From: Pseudomonas furukawaii | Lineage (GTDB): Bacteria; Pseudomonadota; Gammaproteobacteria; Pseudomonadales; Pseudomonadaceae | DNA length: 64,000 nucleotides | Direction of reading: 5' to 3' | NCBI RefSeq assembly: GCF_002355475.1 | Contig: NZ_AP014862.1 | Location: 5,146,001 to 5,210,000 of the forward strand | In this document: positions 1-8,823 of the stretch, one piece after another | Layout of the letters: each line of letters starts with the position of its first letter | Numbering within the stretch: position 1 is the first letter of the stretch | Notes under the pieces: generated by a model | The model's input: only the letters and a program-made list of their open reading frames with translations | Told to the model about the DNA's origin: nothing | Database searches by the model: none | Position numbers and translations under genes: made by a program

Positions 1-460
1 TGAAGGCCCGCGCGCTGTCCAGTTGCTGGCTCAGTTGCAGGAGGTCACGGCGGTTGCGCTCGTGGGCCAGCAGAGACTGGATCTTGTGCCGCAGCACCTG
101 GGGGTCGAAGGGCTTGAGGATGAAGTCCACCGCGCCGGAGGAATAACCGCGCAACACCGCGTCCTGGGTGTGGGCGATGGCGGAAATGAAGATGATCGGC
201 GTGTAGCGGGTCAGCGGGCTCGAGCGCATCAGCCTGGCCACTTCGAAGCCGTCCATGCGCGGCATCTGCACGTCCAGCAGCACCAGCCCCACTTCCTCCT
301 CCAGCAGGCACTGCAGCGCGGCCTCACCCGAGTCCACGGTACGCACCTGCCATTCGCCGTCGTCCAGCAGCGCCTCCATGGCGACGAGGTTTTCCTGGCG
401 ATCGTCCACCACCAGCAGGATGCTGGAGGCGGATTGTTGCTTAGGCTGCGGGCGCGCCAT
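1..460 (-). CDS. Receiver-domain protein, probable hybrid kinase N-terminus (cut by window edge)
   Basis: Reading from the ATG at 460, about 153 residues are visible before the window ends. They form a complete CheY-like receiver domain: acidic pair in VVDDRQEN, phospho-acceptor Asp in VLLDVQMPRMDG, a switch Ser in FISA and the Lys in LKPFDP. After the receiver the chain continues into a charged helix (LLAHERNRRDLLQL), as seen in linkers of receiver-histidine kinase proteins, so a kinase module may follow outside the window. The start lies inside the 3' end of the preceding hybrid kinase, a 20-nt overlap, which indicates translational coupling and a shared signalling pathway. Output is unknown because the C-terminus is missing. 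Confidence 0.85.
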   Translation of the reverse strand, partial: MARPQPKQQSASSILLVVDDRQENLVAMEALLDDGEWQVRTVDSGEAALQCLLEEEVGLVLLDVQMPRMDGFEVARLMRSSPLTRYTPIIFISAIAHTQDAVLRGYSSGAVDFILKPFDPQVLRHKIQSLLAHERNRRDLLQLSQQLDSARAF

Positions 461-3400
461 GGCGACCTCCATTTCGTTCCAGCCAGCGATAGAGCATGTC
501 CAGCAACTCCTGGCGACTCACCGGCTTGGCCAGGTAATCGTCGGCGCCGGCGGTGATGCATTTCTCCCGGTCGCCCTTCATGGCATGGGCGGTCAGGGCG
601 ATGATGGGAATGACGCAACCGTGCTCCAGCTTGAGCAGGCGGGTGGCGGTGTAGCCGTCCATGCGCGGCATGGCCATGTCCATCAGGATCAGGTCGAAGG
701 GTTCCCGCAGGAAGCACTCGATGGCTTCCTCGCCATCCTTGGCCGGGGTCACCTTGAGCCCGATCTCGTCCAGCAGGGCGCTCAGGGCATAGATGTTGCG
801 CACGTCATCGTCCACCAGCAGCACACGGCATCCCTCCAGCGGGTCCTGGGGCGTGCCGGGGTGCGGCTGGCGCAGGCCGGCGAGGAAGCCCTGCACCGCC
901 GAGCTGAGGTTGTCCAGGTCCTCGCCGGCCTTGCGCACCACCACCGCCGAGTAGCGGCGCAGCCGCTGCAGGGTCTGCTGGTTGACGTCGACGCCGGTGT
1001 TGATGACCACCCGCGAACCTTCCAGGGAACGCTGGCGGTCCAGGCTATCGAGCAGTTCGAAACCGTCCTGGTCCGGCAGGTCGAGGTCGATCACCAGGGC
1101 GGAGAAGTCCTGCTCGGCGTAGGCCTGCCGAGCGCCTTCGCCGTTGCCGCTGGCCACCACCTCGAAGCCCAGTTGCTCCAGGTGCTCGCGGTAGTGCTCG
1201 CGTTCCACCTCCACGTCCTCCACCAGCAGCAACCGGCTCGCCTGGGGCTGGACGCCGCCCTCCAGGTCCTGGAACACCTGCTCCAGGTCCTCCCGGGCGA
1301 TGGGTTTGACCAGATAGCGGGTGGCGTCCTCGCTCCAGTCCTGGGGCTGGGGCACACAGGACAGGATGTTCACCGGCGTGGTGCGGTGGTTGGCATGGCT
1401 GCGCAGGCGCCGGTAGATCTGCCAGCCGCTGATGTCGGGCAGGAGGATGTCGAGGATGACCGCCGCGAAGCGCTCGTGCTGCAGCAGGGCGATGGCCTGC
1501 TTGCCGCTGCGGCAGTGGACGCTGGTGAAGCCGTGGGCCTGAGCCGCCTCGGCGATCACCGAGGCGAAGTCGACATCGTCCTCGACGATCAGCACTTCCG
1601 GCCCCTGGCCCCCGCGCAACGGCTGCGATGGCTCGTCTTCCTCCCGGGGCTGGTTCGGGGCGACGGCCACGGGCAACCGCACGATGAAGCTGGAGCCCCG
1701 CCCCGGCAGGCTTTCAAGGCTGATTTCGCCGTCCAGGGCCTGGACCAGCTGGCGGGTGATGGCCAGGCCCAGGCCGGTGCCGCCGAAGCGCCGGCTGGTG
1801 GAGCCGTCGATCTGCTGGAAGGCCTGGAAGATGCGCTCGTGCTGTTCCTCGGGAATGCCGATGCCGGTATCGCGCACCGTGAAGCGCAGCACTTCGCGCT
1901 CGTCGATGGCCGCCGCCGGGTCCAGTTCCACGGACAGCTCCACCTCGCCCTGCTCGGTGAACTTGAGGGCGTTGGACAGCAGGTTGCGCAGGATCTGGTG
2001 GAGCCGTACCCGGTCGCTGTGGACCACCCTCGGCACGCCCGCCAGGACATGGGTGGACAGCCGCAACCCCTTGATCTCGGCCATGGGCCGCAGGCTGCCG
2101 TCCAGTTCCGCCAGCATGTCCTGCACGTTCAGCGGCTCCAGCTTGAGCTGCATGCGTCCGGCTTCCACCTTGGCCAGGTCCAGCACATCGTTGATCAGTT
2201 GCAGCAGGTCGCTGCCGGCGCGGTGGATGATGTCGGCGTGGCGGGTCTGCTTCTCGGTGAGGTTGCCGACCATGTTCTGCCGCAGCTGGTCGCTGAGGAT
2301 CAGGATGCTGTTCAGCGGCGTGCGCAGTTCGTGGGACATGTTGGCGAGGAATTCAGACTTGTAGCGGTTGGCCAGCATCAACTGCTCGGCCTGGTCCCGC
2401 AGGCGCTGTTCGGACGCCCGCCGCTCGCTGATGTCGATGATCACCGCCTGCACCAGCAATTCGCGGCCGGTACGGATAGGCGACAGGCCGACCTCCAGGG
2501 GAATCATCCGGCCGTCGCGGTGCTGGCCGAAGAGTTCGCGGTTGCTGCCCATTCGCCGTTGCTCGGGCTTGCGCTGGAAGCCCTCGCGCATCGCCACGTG
2601 GGCCTCGCGCAGGGCGTCGGGCAGCATCATTTCCACAGGCGCCCCCACCAGTTCCTGGCGGGAGTAGCCGAACAACTGCTCGGTCTGACGGTTGACCATG
2701 GCGATGTGGCCGGCGGTGTCCACCAGCACGATGGCGTTGGGCGACGCCTCCACCACCAGGCGGAAACGCTCCTCCGCGCTACGCCGTGCCTGCATGTCCA
2801 CCAGGTTGATCAGGTAACGTCGCTCGCCGTCGTGGCTGAAGGTACTGAGGCCGTAGGCGACGGCGACGCGCTCGCCCTCCTCCAGCAGCGCCTCCCCTTC
2901 GGACAACTCGGCCGGACGCTGCTCCGCCACCCGCGCGCCCAGGTCCGCCAGGCCGGGCAGGAAGCGCCGCAGCCGCTGCCCCTGGAGCGCCTCCGCCGAA
3001 CACCCGAGCAACTCCCCAGCGCGGGCGTTGGCCATCTCGATCCGCCCTTCGTCGTCACAGGTCAGCGCCGCCAGCGGCTGGTGCTGCAGCAACAGGCGGA
3101 AGCGCTCCTCGCGCTCGCCCAGCTCACGGGTGGCGGCCAGGCTGATCTGCAGGCGCCGCTCGCGCTGGTAGAGATAGCCCCCCGCCAGCAGCGAGAGCAG
3201 CAGCGCCGCCGCGAGGCCGGTCCAGAGGCTGAAGTCGCCCCGGTCATTGCCCAGCATGCTCTCGTAGTCGGGCGTGCTGCTGATGCCCAGCACCCAGCTA
3301 CGGCCGAACAGCGTCAGCTCCCGGGTCTGCTGGAAGCGGGGCGTCGTCCCGTCGGGGGTTTCACGCAGCAGGAGCATGCCGGGACTGCCCGAGTCCTGGA

Positions 3401-4169
3401 TGTCGATCCGGAACAGGGCGCTCTGGGGGCCGAGGATGCCGGCCATCAGGTCCTCGGCGCGAAAGGCGCCGTAGACCATGCCGAGCAGGGCCGCGCGGCG
3501 CTCCTCGGCGGTGGTGATGGGGGCGTCGGTGCGATAGACCGGCATGTACAGGAGCAAGCCGGCCTGCACGTCCTGGTCGGTTTCCTGCTTGAGCTTCACC
3601 GGGCCGCTGAGGCTCGCCTCGCCGCTGTCACGGGCCCGCTCGATCGCCTCCCGGCGGGCCGGCTCGCTGAGCATGTCGAAGCCCAGGGAGCGGCGATTGC
3701 GCCAGTCCAGCGGGCTGCTGAACTGGATCACCAGGTAGTCGTCCCGGGGGCCCGGCGGGAAGACCCTGAACTCGCGACGCCCCTGGTCCCAGATTTCGCC
3801 GACGAAGCGGTCCAGCTCGTCCTGCCGCACCAGGCGCGCCCAGGCCAGGGCCTGGATGCCGGGGTAGCGATCCTGCAGGTGCAACTGGTCGGTGGCCCGG
3901 GACCACTCCTCGAAGGACACGTCGTCGCTGCCCACCATCAGCCCGGACATGCCCCGCAGGACCATTTCATAGGCACGCATGCGCACGGCGACGCGCTGGG
4001 CGATCTCGGCGGCCTCCAGGCTGAAGCGCTGCTCGTGGGCGGCCTGGTTGCGGGCCTCCAGCGCGTACCACTGCCAGAGCACCAGGCCGCCGAACACCAG
4101 CGTCAGGGCCAGGGTCGCCAGCAGGGGCAGCAGGTATTGTCGGGAAAGGGGGGATTGGCGTACGTCCAT
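441..4169 (-). CDS. CHASE-domain hybrid sensor histidine kinase with three receiver domains
   Basis: A 1242-residue inner-membrane sensor. The order is TM1 (about 12-36), a periplasmic CHASE-like ligand domain (about 60-290), TM2 (about 317-338), two PAS domains, HisKA with the phospho-acceptor His in MSHELRTPLNS, HATPase_c (DTGIGIP and FGGTGLGLAI boxes), and three receivers with LIVEDD, LLVEDV and LLVDDD acidic pockets; the last has DMAMPRMDG and ends in LAKPVSRQE. The ATG at 4169 is chosen over one seven codons upstream because CAGGAG lies 5 nt before it. The ligand cannot be read from sequence; CHASE domains bind small molecules in other systems. It is transcribed with the receiver protein that overlaps its 3' end. 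Confidence 0.93.
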   Translation of the reverse strand: MDVRQSPLSRQYLLPLLATLALTLVFGGLVLWQWYALEARNQAAHEQRFSLEAAEIAQRVAVRMRAYEMVLRGMSGLMVGSDDVSFEEWSRATDQLHLQDRYPGIQALAWARLVRQDELDRFVGEIWDQGRREFRVFPPGPRDDYLVIQFSSPLDWRNRRSLGFDMLSEPARREAIERARDSGEASLSGPVKLKQETDQDVQAGLLLYMPVYRTDAPITTAEERRAALLGMVYGAFRAEDLMAGILGPQSALFRIDIQDSGSPGMLLLRETPDGTTPRFQQTRELTLFGRSWVLGISSTPDYESMLGNDRGDFSLWTGLAAALLLSLLAGGYLYQRERRLQISLAATRELGEREERFRLLLQHQPLAALTCDDEGRIEMANARAGELLGCSAEALQGQRLRRFLPGLADLGARVAEQRPAELSEGEALLEEGERVAVAYGLSTFSHDGERRYLINLVDMQARRSAEERFRLVVEASPNAIVLVDTAGHIAMVNRQTEQLFGYSRQELVGAPVEMMLPDALREAHVAMREGFQRKPEQRRMGSNRELFGQHRDGRMIPLEVGLSPIRTGRELLVQAVIIDISERRASEQRLRDQAEQLMLANRYKSEFLANMSHELRTPLNSILILSDQLRQNMVGNLTEKQTRHADIIHRAGSDLLQLINDVLDLAKVEAGRMQLKLEPLNVQDMLAELDGSLRPMAEIKGLRLSTHVLAGVPRVVHSDRVRLHQILRNLLSNALKFTEQGEVELSVELDPAAAIDEREVLRFTVRDTGIGIPEEQHERIFQAFQQIDGSTSRRFGGTGLGLAITRQLVQALDGEISLESLPGRGSSFIVRLPVAVAPNQPREEDEPSQPLRGGQGPEVLIVEDDVDFASVIAEAAQAHGFTSVHCRSGKQAIALLQHERFAAVILDILLPDISGWQIYRRLRSHANHRTTPVNILSCVPQPQDWSEDATRYLVKPIAREDLEQVFQDLEGGVQPQASRLLLVEDVEVEREHYREHLEQLGFEVVASGNGEGARQAYAEQDFSALVIDLDLPDQDGFELLDSLDRQRSLEGSRVVINTGVDVNQQTLQRLRRYSAVVVRKAGEDLDNLSSAVQGFLAGLRQPHPGTPQDPLEGCRVLLVDDDVRNIYALSALLDEIGLKVTPAKDGEEAIECFLREPFDLILMDMAMPRMDGYTATRLLKLEHGCVIPIIALTAHAMKGDREKCITAGADDYLAKPVSRQELLDMLYRWLERNGGRHGAPAA

Positions 4170-4319
4170 GCGGTCTCCTGTCCACTCCATGGCCGCGGCG
4201 GCGATTCCCGGGGAACGCCGGTCCGCGGTGCAAAAGGCTCAGCGGAGCCCTGCAACGCAGTCTAGACAGGAATGGTGAAACTGGCGTTGCGCCAGCAATC
4301 GATCGACCAGCGGTGGATG

Positions 4320-4349
4320 CGACGAGGCCCGCAAAAGCGGGCCTCGTCG
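4320..4349 (-). terminator. Hairpin downstream of the OmpA-like lipoprotein gene
   Basis: A perfect 13-bp stem around an AAAA loop (GAGGCCCGC / GCGGGCCTC core) lies 15 nt beyond the stop of the OmpA-family gene. No T-run follows, so termination may be weak, or the hairpin may act as a 3' stabiliser. Confidence 0.5.
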
Positions 4350-4364
4350 GACGAAAGGGCGGTA

Positions 4365-5066
4365 TCAGTACTGCTGCGGAGCCTGGGCGCCGGGGATGGG
4401 GGTCAGCTTGATTTCCACCCGGCGGTTCTGGGAACGGCCCGCCTCGTTGGCGTTGGTGGCGATCGGCTGGTCCGGGCCCATGCCACGGGAGGTCACGCGA
4501 GCGCCATTGACGCCCTGGGCCATCAGGTAGTTGGCCACGCTCTGCGCCCGGAGTTGCGACAGGTTCATGTTGTACTGGTGGCTGCCGGTGCTGTCGGTGT
4601 GGCCGACGATCTCGATGTTGTTCTGGTCGTACTGCTTGAACGAAGTCGCCAGGTTGTTCAGCGGGGTGTAGAAGTTGCTGGCGATATCGGCGGAGTTGGT
4701 GGCGAAGGTGATGTTGCCGGGCATGATCAGGTTGATGTTGTCGCCCTGGCGCTGCACCTGCACGCCGGTGCCTTCCATGCTGCGACGCAGCTCCGCTTCC
4801 TGCTTGTCGACGTAGTAGCCGTAGCCCGCGCTGGCGGCGCCCGCCACGGCGGCACCGATCAGCGCACCCTTGCCACGGTCGTCGTGGTTGATCGCGGCAC
4901 CGGCCACGGCGCCGGCCAGGGCGCCCAGGGCACCGTACTTGGCGGTCTTGCTCATGCCGTCCTGGCTCGGGGCCTGGCCCTGGTTCTCATAGGGATTCTG
5001 GGAGGCACAGCCCGACAGCAGGGCGAAAGCGGTGGCGGCGATGATCAGGCGACGCGGGGTGAACAT
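4365..5066 (-). CDS. OmpA-family outer-membrane lipoprotein with glycine zipper
   Basis: 233 residues. A lipoprotein signal peptide ends in the lipobox LLSGC, so Cys20 or near it should be acylated. Next comes a Gly/Ala-rich segment (about 50-95, with GALGALAGAVAG) typical of glycine-zipper membrane inserts, then a C-terminal OmpA_C peptidoglycan-binding domain with the NNIEIVGHTDSTG and LSQLRAQSVANYL signatures. The protein likely tethers outer membrane to peptidoglycan, like E. coli YiaD. Start ATG at 5066 follows an AGGAG. It stands alone, followed by a hairpin. Confidence 0.92.
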   Translation of the reverse strand: MFTPRRLIIAATAFALLSGCASQNPYENQGQAPSQDGMSKTAKYGALGALAGAVAGAAINHDDRGKGALIGAAVAGAASAGYGYYVDKQEAELRRSMEGTGVQVQRQGDNINLIMPGNITFATNSADIASNFYTPLNNLATSFKQYDQNNIEIVGHTDSTGSHQYNMNLSQLRAQSVANYLMAQGVNGARVTSRGMGPDQPIATNANEAGRSQNRRVEIKLTPIPGAQAPQQY

Positions 5067-5148
5067 GGACTTTTACTCCTGGTGAATACGATCAGCCGAG
5101 ATGGCTGCGCGCCATTAGAGCACGCAGCCCGGCAGAAATTCCCTGGCC

Positions 5149-5790
5149 TCAGGCACGGACGAAGGGATTTTCCCGCATCTCATCGCCCAGGCGGGTATCC
5201 GGACCGTGGCCGGTGATCACCGTGGCCTCCTCGTCCAGGCTGTAGAGGCGTCGCTTGATGGAGCGCTCGATGGTGGCGTAGTCGCCGCCCCAGAGGTCGG
5301 TGCGGCCGATGCCCCGACGGAACAGGGTGTCGCCGGCGATCAGCAGCTTGGCCTCGGGGAACCAGAAACTCATGGAGCCCGGCGTATGGCCAGGCGTGTG
5401 CAGGGCCACGCCGCAACCGCAGGCCAGCGCCTCGTCGTCGGCCAGCCACTGGTCCGGCGCCGGCACCGGCTTGTAGGGCACGCCGAACATGCGGCACTGC
5501 ATCTCCAGGTTGTCCCAGAGGAACTGGTCCTCCTTGTGCAGGTGCAGGGTGGCGCCGGTGGCCTTCTTCAGCTCACCGGAGGCGAGGAAATGATCCAGGT
5601 GGGCGTGGGTGTGGATGATGCTCACCAGCTTCAGCCCGTGGGCCTCCAGACGCGCAAGGATCTGCTCATGGTTGCCGCCCGGGTCGACGACTATCGCCTT
5701 CTTGCTGACCGGGTCGCCGATCAGGGTGCAGTTGCACTGCAAAGGCCCGACGGGGAAGGTTTCGCGGATCAGGGCGGTTGGCTGGGTCAT
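5149..5790 (-). CDS. MBL-fold metallo-hydrolase, glyoxalase II-like
   Basis: 213 residues of the metallo-beta-lactamase fold. The zinc motif HTHAHLDH is followed by the His in TPGHTPGS, the metal-bridging Asp in LIAGDTLF and a C-terminal His in ITGHGP, which fits the hydroxyacylglutathione hydrolase-like subgroup acting on thioesters. A 20-residue upstream extension is possible, but the ATG at 5790 has GGAG 8 nt upstream and begins the conserved fold. Substrate is unproven; short glyoxalase II homologues also act as persulfide dioxygenases or other hydrolases. The stretch 5791-5968 before the next gene has no gene that I can support. Confidence 0.88.
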   Translation of the reverse strand: MTQPTALIRETFPVGPLQCNCTLIGDPVSKKAIVVDPGGNHEQILARLEAHGLKLVSIIHTHAHLDHFLASGELKKATGATLHLHKEDQFLWDNLEMQCRMFGVPYKPVPAPDQWLADDEALACGCGVALHTPGHTPGSMSFWFPEAKLLIAGDTLFRRGIGRTDLWGGDYATIERSIKRRLYSLDEEATVITGHGPDTRLGDEMRENPFVRA

Positions 5791-5968
5791 CGGGGCATCT
5801 CCGGGGCGGCGCTCTGCGGCGCCTGGCGAATGGGTGTCACGGTCCGGCACGATAATCGCTCGGCAGCCTGCCCGTCCATGTGCGGACGGCCCGGCGGAAG
5901 CGCGAGGGAACGCTGCAGCCCCGTTGGCCCGACCTCCGGTGGCCGCGCCCTCCAGGCCCGTGGCGGGC

Positions 5969-8674
5969 TCAGCGCAGAAGGCCCAGTGACTTGGCCCGGG
6001 CGACCGCCTGGGTTCGCCGTTCGACGCCCAGCTTGCCGTTGATGTGGCGGGCGTGGCTCTTCACCGTGTGCAGGGAGATGAACAGGCGCTCGCTGATCTC
6101 CTGGTTGGAGCAGCCCTGGGCGATCAGCTGCAGCACCGCCAGCTCGCGGGAACTCAGGGCTTCGATGGCGCCGGCGTCCAGGAGCGGAAGTTCGCCCGCC
6201 TCGGGAATCAGCGCCAGCAACTCCCGGACCGACTCCGGCGCACGCGGCGCCAGCTGTTCCCGCAGCCACTGGGGATGCTGCTCCAGCAATTCGCGGTACG
6301 GCAGCAGCGCCCCACCGGCGAGGTGATCCAGCGCCTCCGAAAGCAGCGCGCTGGCTTCCCGCTCACGGCCGTTGCGCAGCAGCGCCACCCGCTGCAACCG
6401 CGCCATCAGGGCCACGTGCAGCGATCCCTGGGCCTCGGCCTTGTCCATCAGGGCGCGCAGGCGGGCCTCGGCGTCCGCCAGGTTGCCCTGGGCGCGGGCG
6501 AGCGTCGCCTGCTGCAGTTCGATGTAAAGCGCCAGTTGCGGGTGGAACTCCGGTGCTGCCGCGGCCTGCTCGCCCGAGTAGGTTTCCGCCAGCCGCGGCA
6601 GCCAGGCTTCGGCGAGTTCCAGTTGCCCCTGGGCCAGCCAGAGTTCGCATTTGAACAGGGTGATCATCGCCAGGTAGTAGATGGGCGGCACGTCCCAGAT
6701 ATGCATCAGTCGCTCGGCCTCGGCCAACTGCGCGAAGGCGGCGGCGAAACGCCCCTCGCGCCCTTCCAGCCCGGCCAGCACGCAGTGGCCGATGAGCAGG
6801 CTGATGTCCCGGCAGGCGCGGGCCTCGGCGATGCCGGACTGGAGACTCACCCGCGCTTCCTGCGGTTGCATCCGCAGACTCTGCAGGTAGCCCTGGTAGA
6901 GCATCAGGCGAGCCCGGGCGACGCAGGCGCGAGGCGTGGCGGCGGTCTTCAGGCGGTCCAGGCCCAGCTGAACCTCGGCCTGGGCACGCAGCACCTCGCC
7001 GCGCATCTGCAGCACCCGCGCGCGGTCGTAGTGGACCAGGGACTCGAACAGCGGGTTGGCGCCACGCCGAGCCATCTCCAGGGCTTCGCGGTTGAAGCTT
7101 CGGGCCCGCCAGAGGTCGCCACGCACCACCGCCAGATTGCCCAGCAGCGAAAGACAGAGGTGACGTTGGCCATAGTTCTCCGCCGCCAGGTCTTCCAGGG
7201 CCTCGGTGCAGCAGCGCTCGGCACGCTCGATATCCCCACGCCCCCGGGCGATCAGGCCGCTGATGGCCTGCCACTGGGCCAGCAGGCTGCGCTGGCGGGC
7301 GACGTCCGGCGCGGGCAGGAAGCGCGCCAGGTTGCCGGCCAGCTCCTCCGCCGCATCCAGTTGGCAGGCCAGCGCCAGGGCCAGGCTGTAGAGCACGATG
7401 AGACGGGGCGTGCTGGACAGCAGGCTGTCCGGCAGGTCCATTTTCCAGCGCAGCAGCATGGCGACGTTCTGATTGGCCAGCAGTTGCTCTTCGGACAGGT
7501 TCTGCACCAGGGAGGCGGCCACGTCCGGCTGCCCCGCACGTAGCGCCTGCTCCACGGCCTCGTCCAGCAACCCTTCGGCGCTGAACCAGCGGCAGGCCCG
7601 GAGGTGCAGCGCCGATGGCGCGAGTGGCCCCGTGCCTCGGGCCCTGAGCAGGTCGGAAAACAGGTGGTGATAACGGAACCAGCGACCCTCTTCGTCCAAC
7701 GGCACCAGGAACACCTGGTTGGCCTGCAACTGGCGGAGGATGGCGGCGCTGTCATGGCTTTCGCGCACGGCATCGCAGAGCTCGGCGCAGAAGCGTTCGA
7801 AGCGGGCGGTCTCGAACAGGAAGGCCTGGACCTCGGGCGGCTGCCGCTCGATCACTTCCTCCAGCAGGTATTCACGGATCAGGCTTTCATCGCCTCGGGC
7901 CGGTTCCCCGGTGCCCTGCCCCGCCAGCAGCCAGAGGCGCAGGCCGGCGACCCAGCCTTCGCTGCGCTGCAGCAGGCCTTCCAGGTCTTCGCCCTCGACC
8001 CGGGCGCCCTGACGCTGCAGCAGGGCCAGGCTTTCGGACTCGGTCAAGCGCAGGTCCTGCTCGTTCAGTTCCAGCAGGTGCCGGGACAGACGCAGCCGCG
8101 CCAGGTGCCAGTCCGGGCGCTGGCGACTGGTCACCAGCAGGACCCAGCCATCAGGCAGGTGGTTGAGGAGAAACTGCAGACAGCGGTCGAGCACCGCGTT
8201 CTGCGCCAGGTGGTAGTCGTCCAGCACCAGCAACAGCGGCTGGCCGCCATCCGGTCGACCGGCCACCTCGTCCAGCAGGCCGTCCAGCCACTGTTCGAAG
8301 GCGAAGGGCTGGTGACGCTGGCGCATCTTCAGGTGGCCCATGGCTTCGTCGCCGAGGCCGGGGTGGAACTGGCGCAGGCCATCGAGCAGACGTTCGAGGA
8401 AGCGGCCCGGGTCGCTGTCCCGCACGCCCAGGCCGAGCCAGAGGCTCTGCCAGCCGGGGGGCAGGCTTTCGCAGAACTCGATGGCCAGCGAGCTTTTACC
8501 GAAGCCGGCCGGGGCACTGAGCATCATCAGGCGCCCATCGAGCCCGGCGGCGAGACGCTCGCACAGGCGCGGGCGCGGCACATGTCCGGCCGGCAACGGC
8601 GGGCGGAAGAAACGCGCGTCCGGGACGGACGGGGCTATCGGTGGCAGAGGTCGCGAACTGGTCAGGACGGTCAT
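5969..8674 (-). CDS. MalT-type LuxR-family ATP-dependent transcriptional activator
   Basis: 901 residues with the STAND/MalT plan: an N-terminal NTPase with Walker A SAPAGFGKSS near residue 55 and Walker B LLLVLDDYH near 150, a long helical repeat region of TPR type, and a C-terminal LuxR HTH (LSSRELAVLQLIAQGCSNQEIS, split here as LSSRELAVLQL and GCSNQEIS). Such regulators bind an inducer, oligomerise with ATP and activate nearby catabolic genes. It lies just downstream of the DUF1329/DUF1302/acyl-CoA ligase block on the same strand, but a strong terminator separates them, so it is probably transcribed alone. I infer control of that block; the inducer is unknown. Confidence 0.92.
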   Translation of the reverse strand: MTVLTSSRPLPPIAPSVPDARFFRPPLPAGHVPRPRLCERLAAGLDGRLMMLSAPAGFGKSSLAIEFCESLPPGWQSLWLGLGVRDSDPGRFLERLLDGLRQFHPGLGDEAMGHLKMRQRHQPFAFEQWLDGLLDEVAGRPDGGQPLLLVLDDYHLAQNAVLDRCLQFLLNHLPDGWVLLVTSRQRPDWHLARLRLSRHLLELNEQDLRLTESESLALLQRQGARVEGEDLEGLLQRSEGWVAGLRLWLLAGQGTGEPARGDESLIREYLLEEVIERQPPEVQAFLFETARFERFCAELCDAVRESHDSAAILRQLQANQVFLVPLDEEGRWFRYHHLFSDLLRARGTGPLAPSALHLRACRWFSAEGLLDEAVEQALRAGQPDVAASLVQNLSEEQLLANQNVAMLLRWKMDLPDSLLSSTPRLIVLYSLALALACQLDAAEELAGNLARFLPAPDVARQRSLLAQWQAISGLIARGRGDIERAERCCTEALEDLAAENYGQRHLCLSLLGNLAVVRGDLWRARSFNREALEMARRGANPLFESLVHYDRARVLQMRGEVLRAQAEVQLGLDRLKTAATPRACVARARLMLYQGYLQSLRMQPQEARVSLQSGIAEARACRDISLLIGHCVLAGLEGREGRFAAAFAQLAEAERLMHIWDVPPIYYLAMITLFKCELWLAQGQLELAEAWLPRLAETYSGEQAAAAPEFHPQLALYIELQQATLARAQGNLADAEARLRALMDKAEAQGSLHVALMARLQRVALLRNGREREASALLSEALDHLAGGALLPYRELLEQHPQWLREQLAPRAPESVRELLALIPEAGELPLLDAGAIEALSSRELAVLQLIAQGCSNQEISERLFISLHTVKSHARHINGKLGVERRTQAVARAKSLGLLR

Positions 8675-8773
8675 TACCCAGCTTCTAGGAATGGGGTGCT
8701 TGCAGGGGCGCGAACCTGGACGAGCCTAGCGGTTCGCCCGACTCAATAGAAGCCCTGTTCTGAAGTACAGGCA

Positions 8774-8800
8774 AGAAAAAGCCGGCCCGCAGGCCGGCTT
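8774..8800 (-). terminator. Rho-independent terminator after the DUF1302-DUF1329 genes
   Basis: On the minus strand an AGCCGGCC/GGCCGGCT stem with a short loop is followed by TTTTTCTT. It lies 23 nt past the DUF1329 stop. Confidence 0.9.
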
Positions 8801-8823
8801 CACACTCAAGGTGTTGCAGAACG

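Noticed and set aside
255-4265. A 1336-codon open frame antisense to the hybrid kinase
   Set aside because: A GC-rich mirror of a gene with clear kinase and receiver motifs; composition is His/Gln/Leu-rich with no domains.
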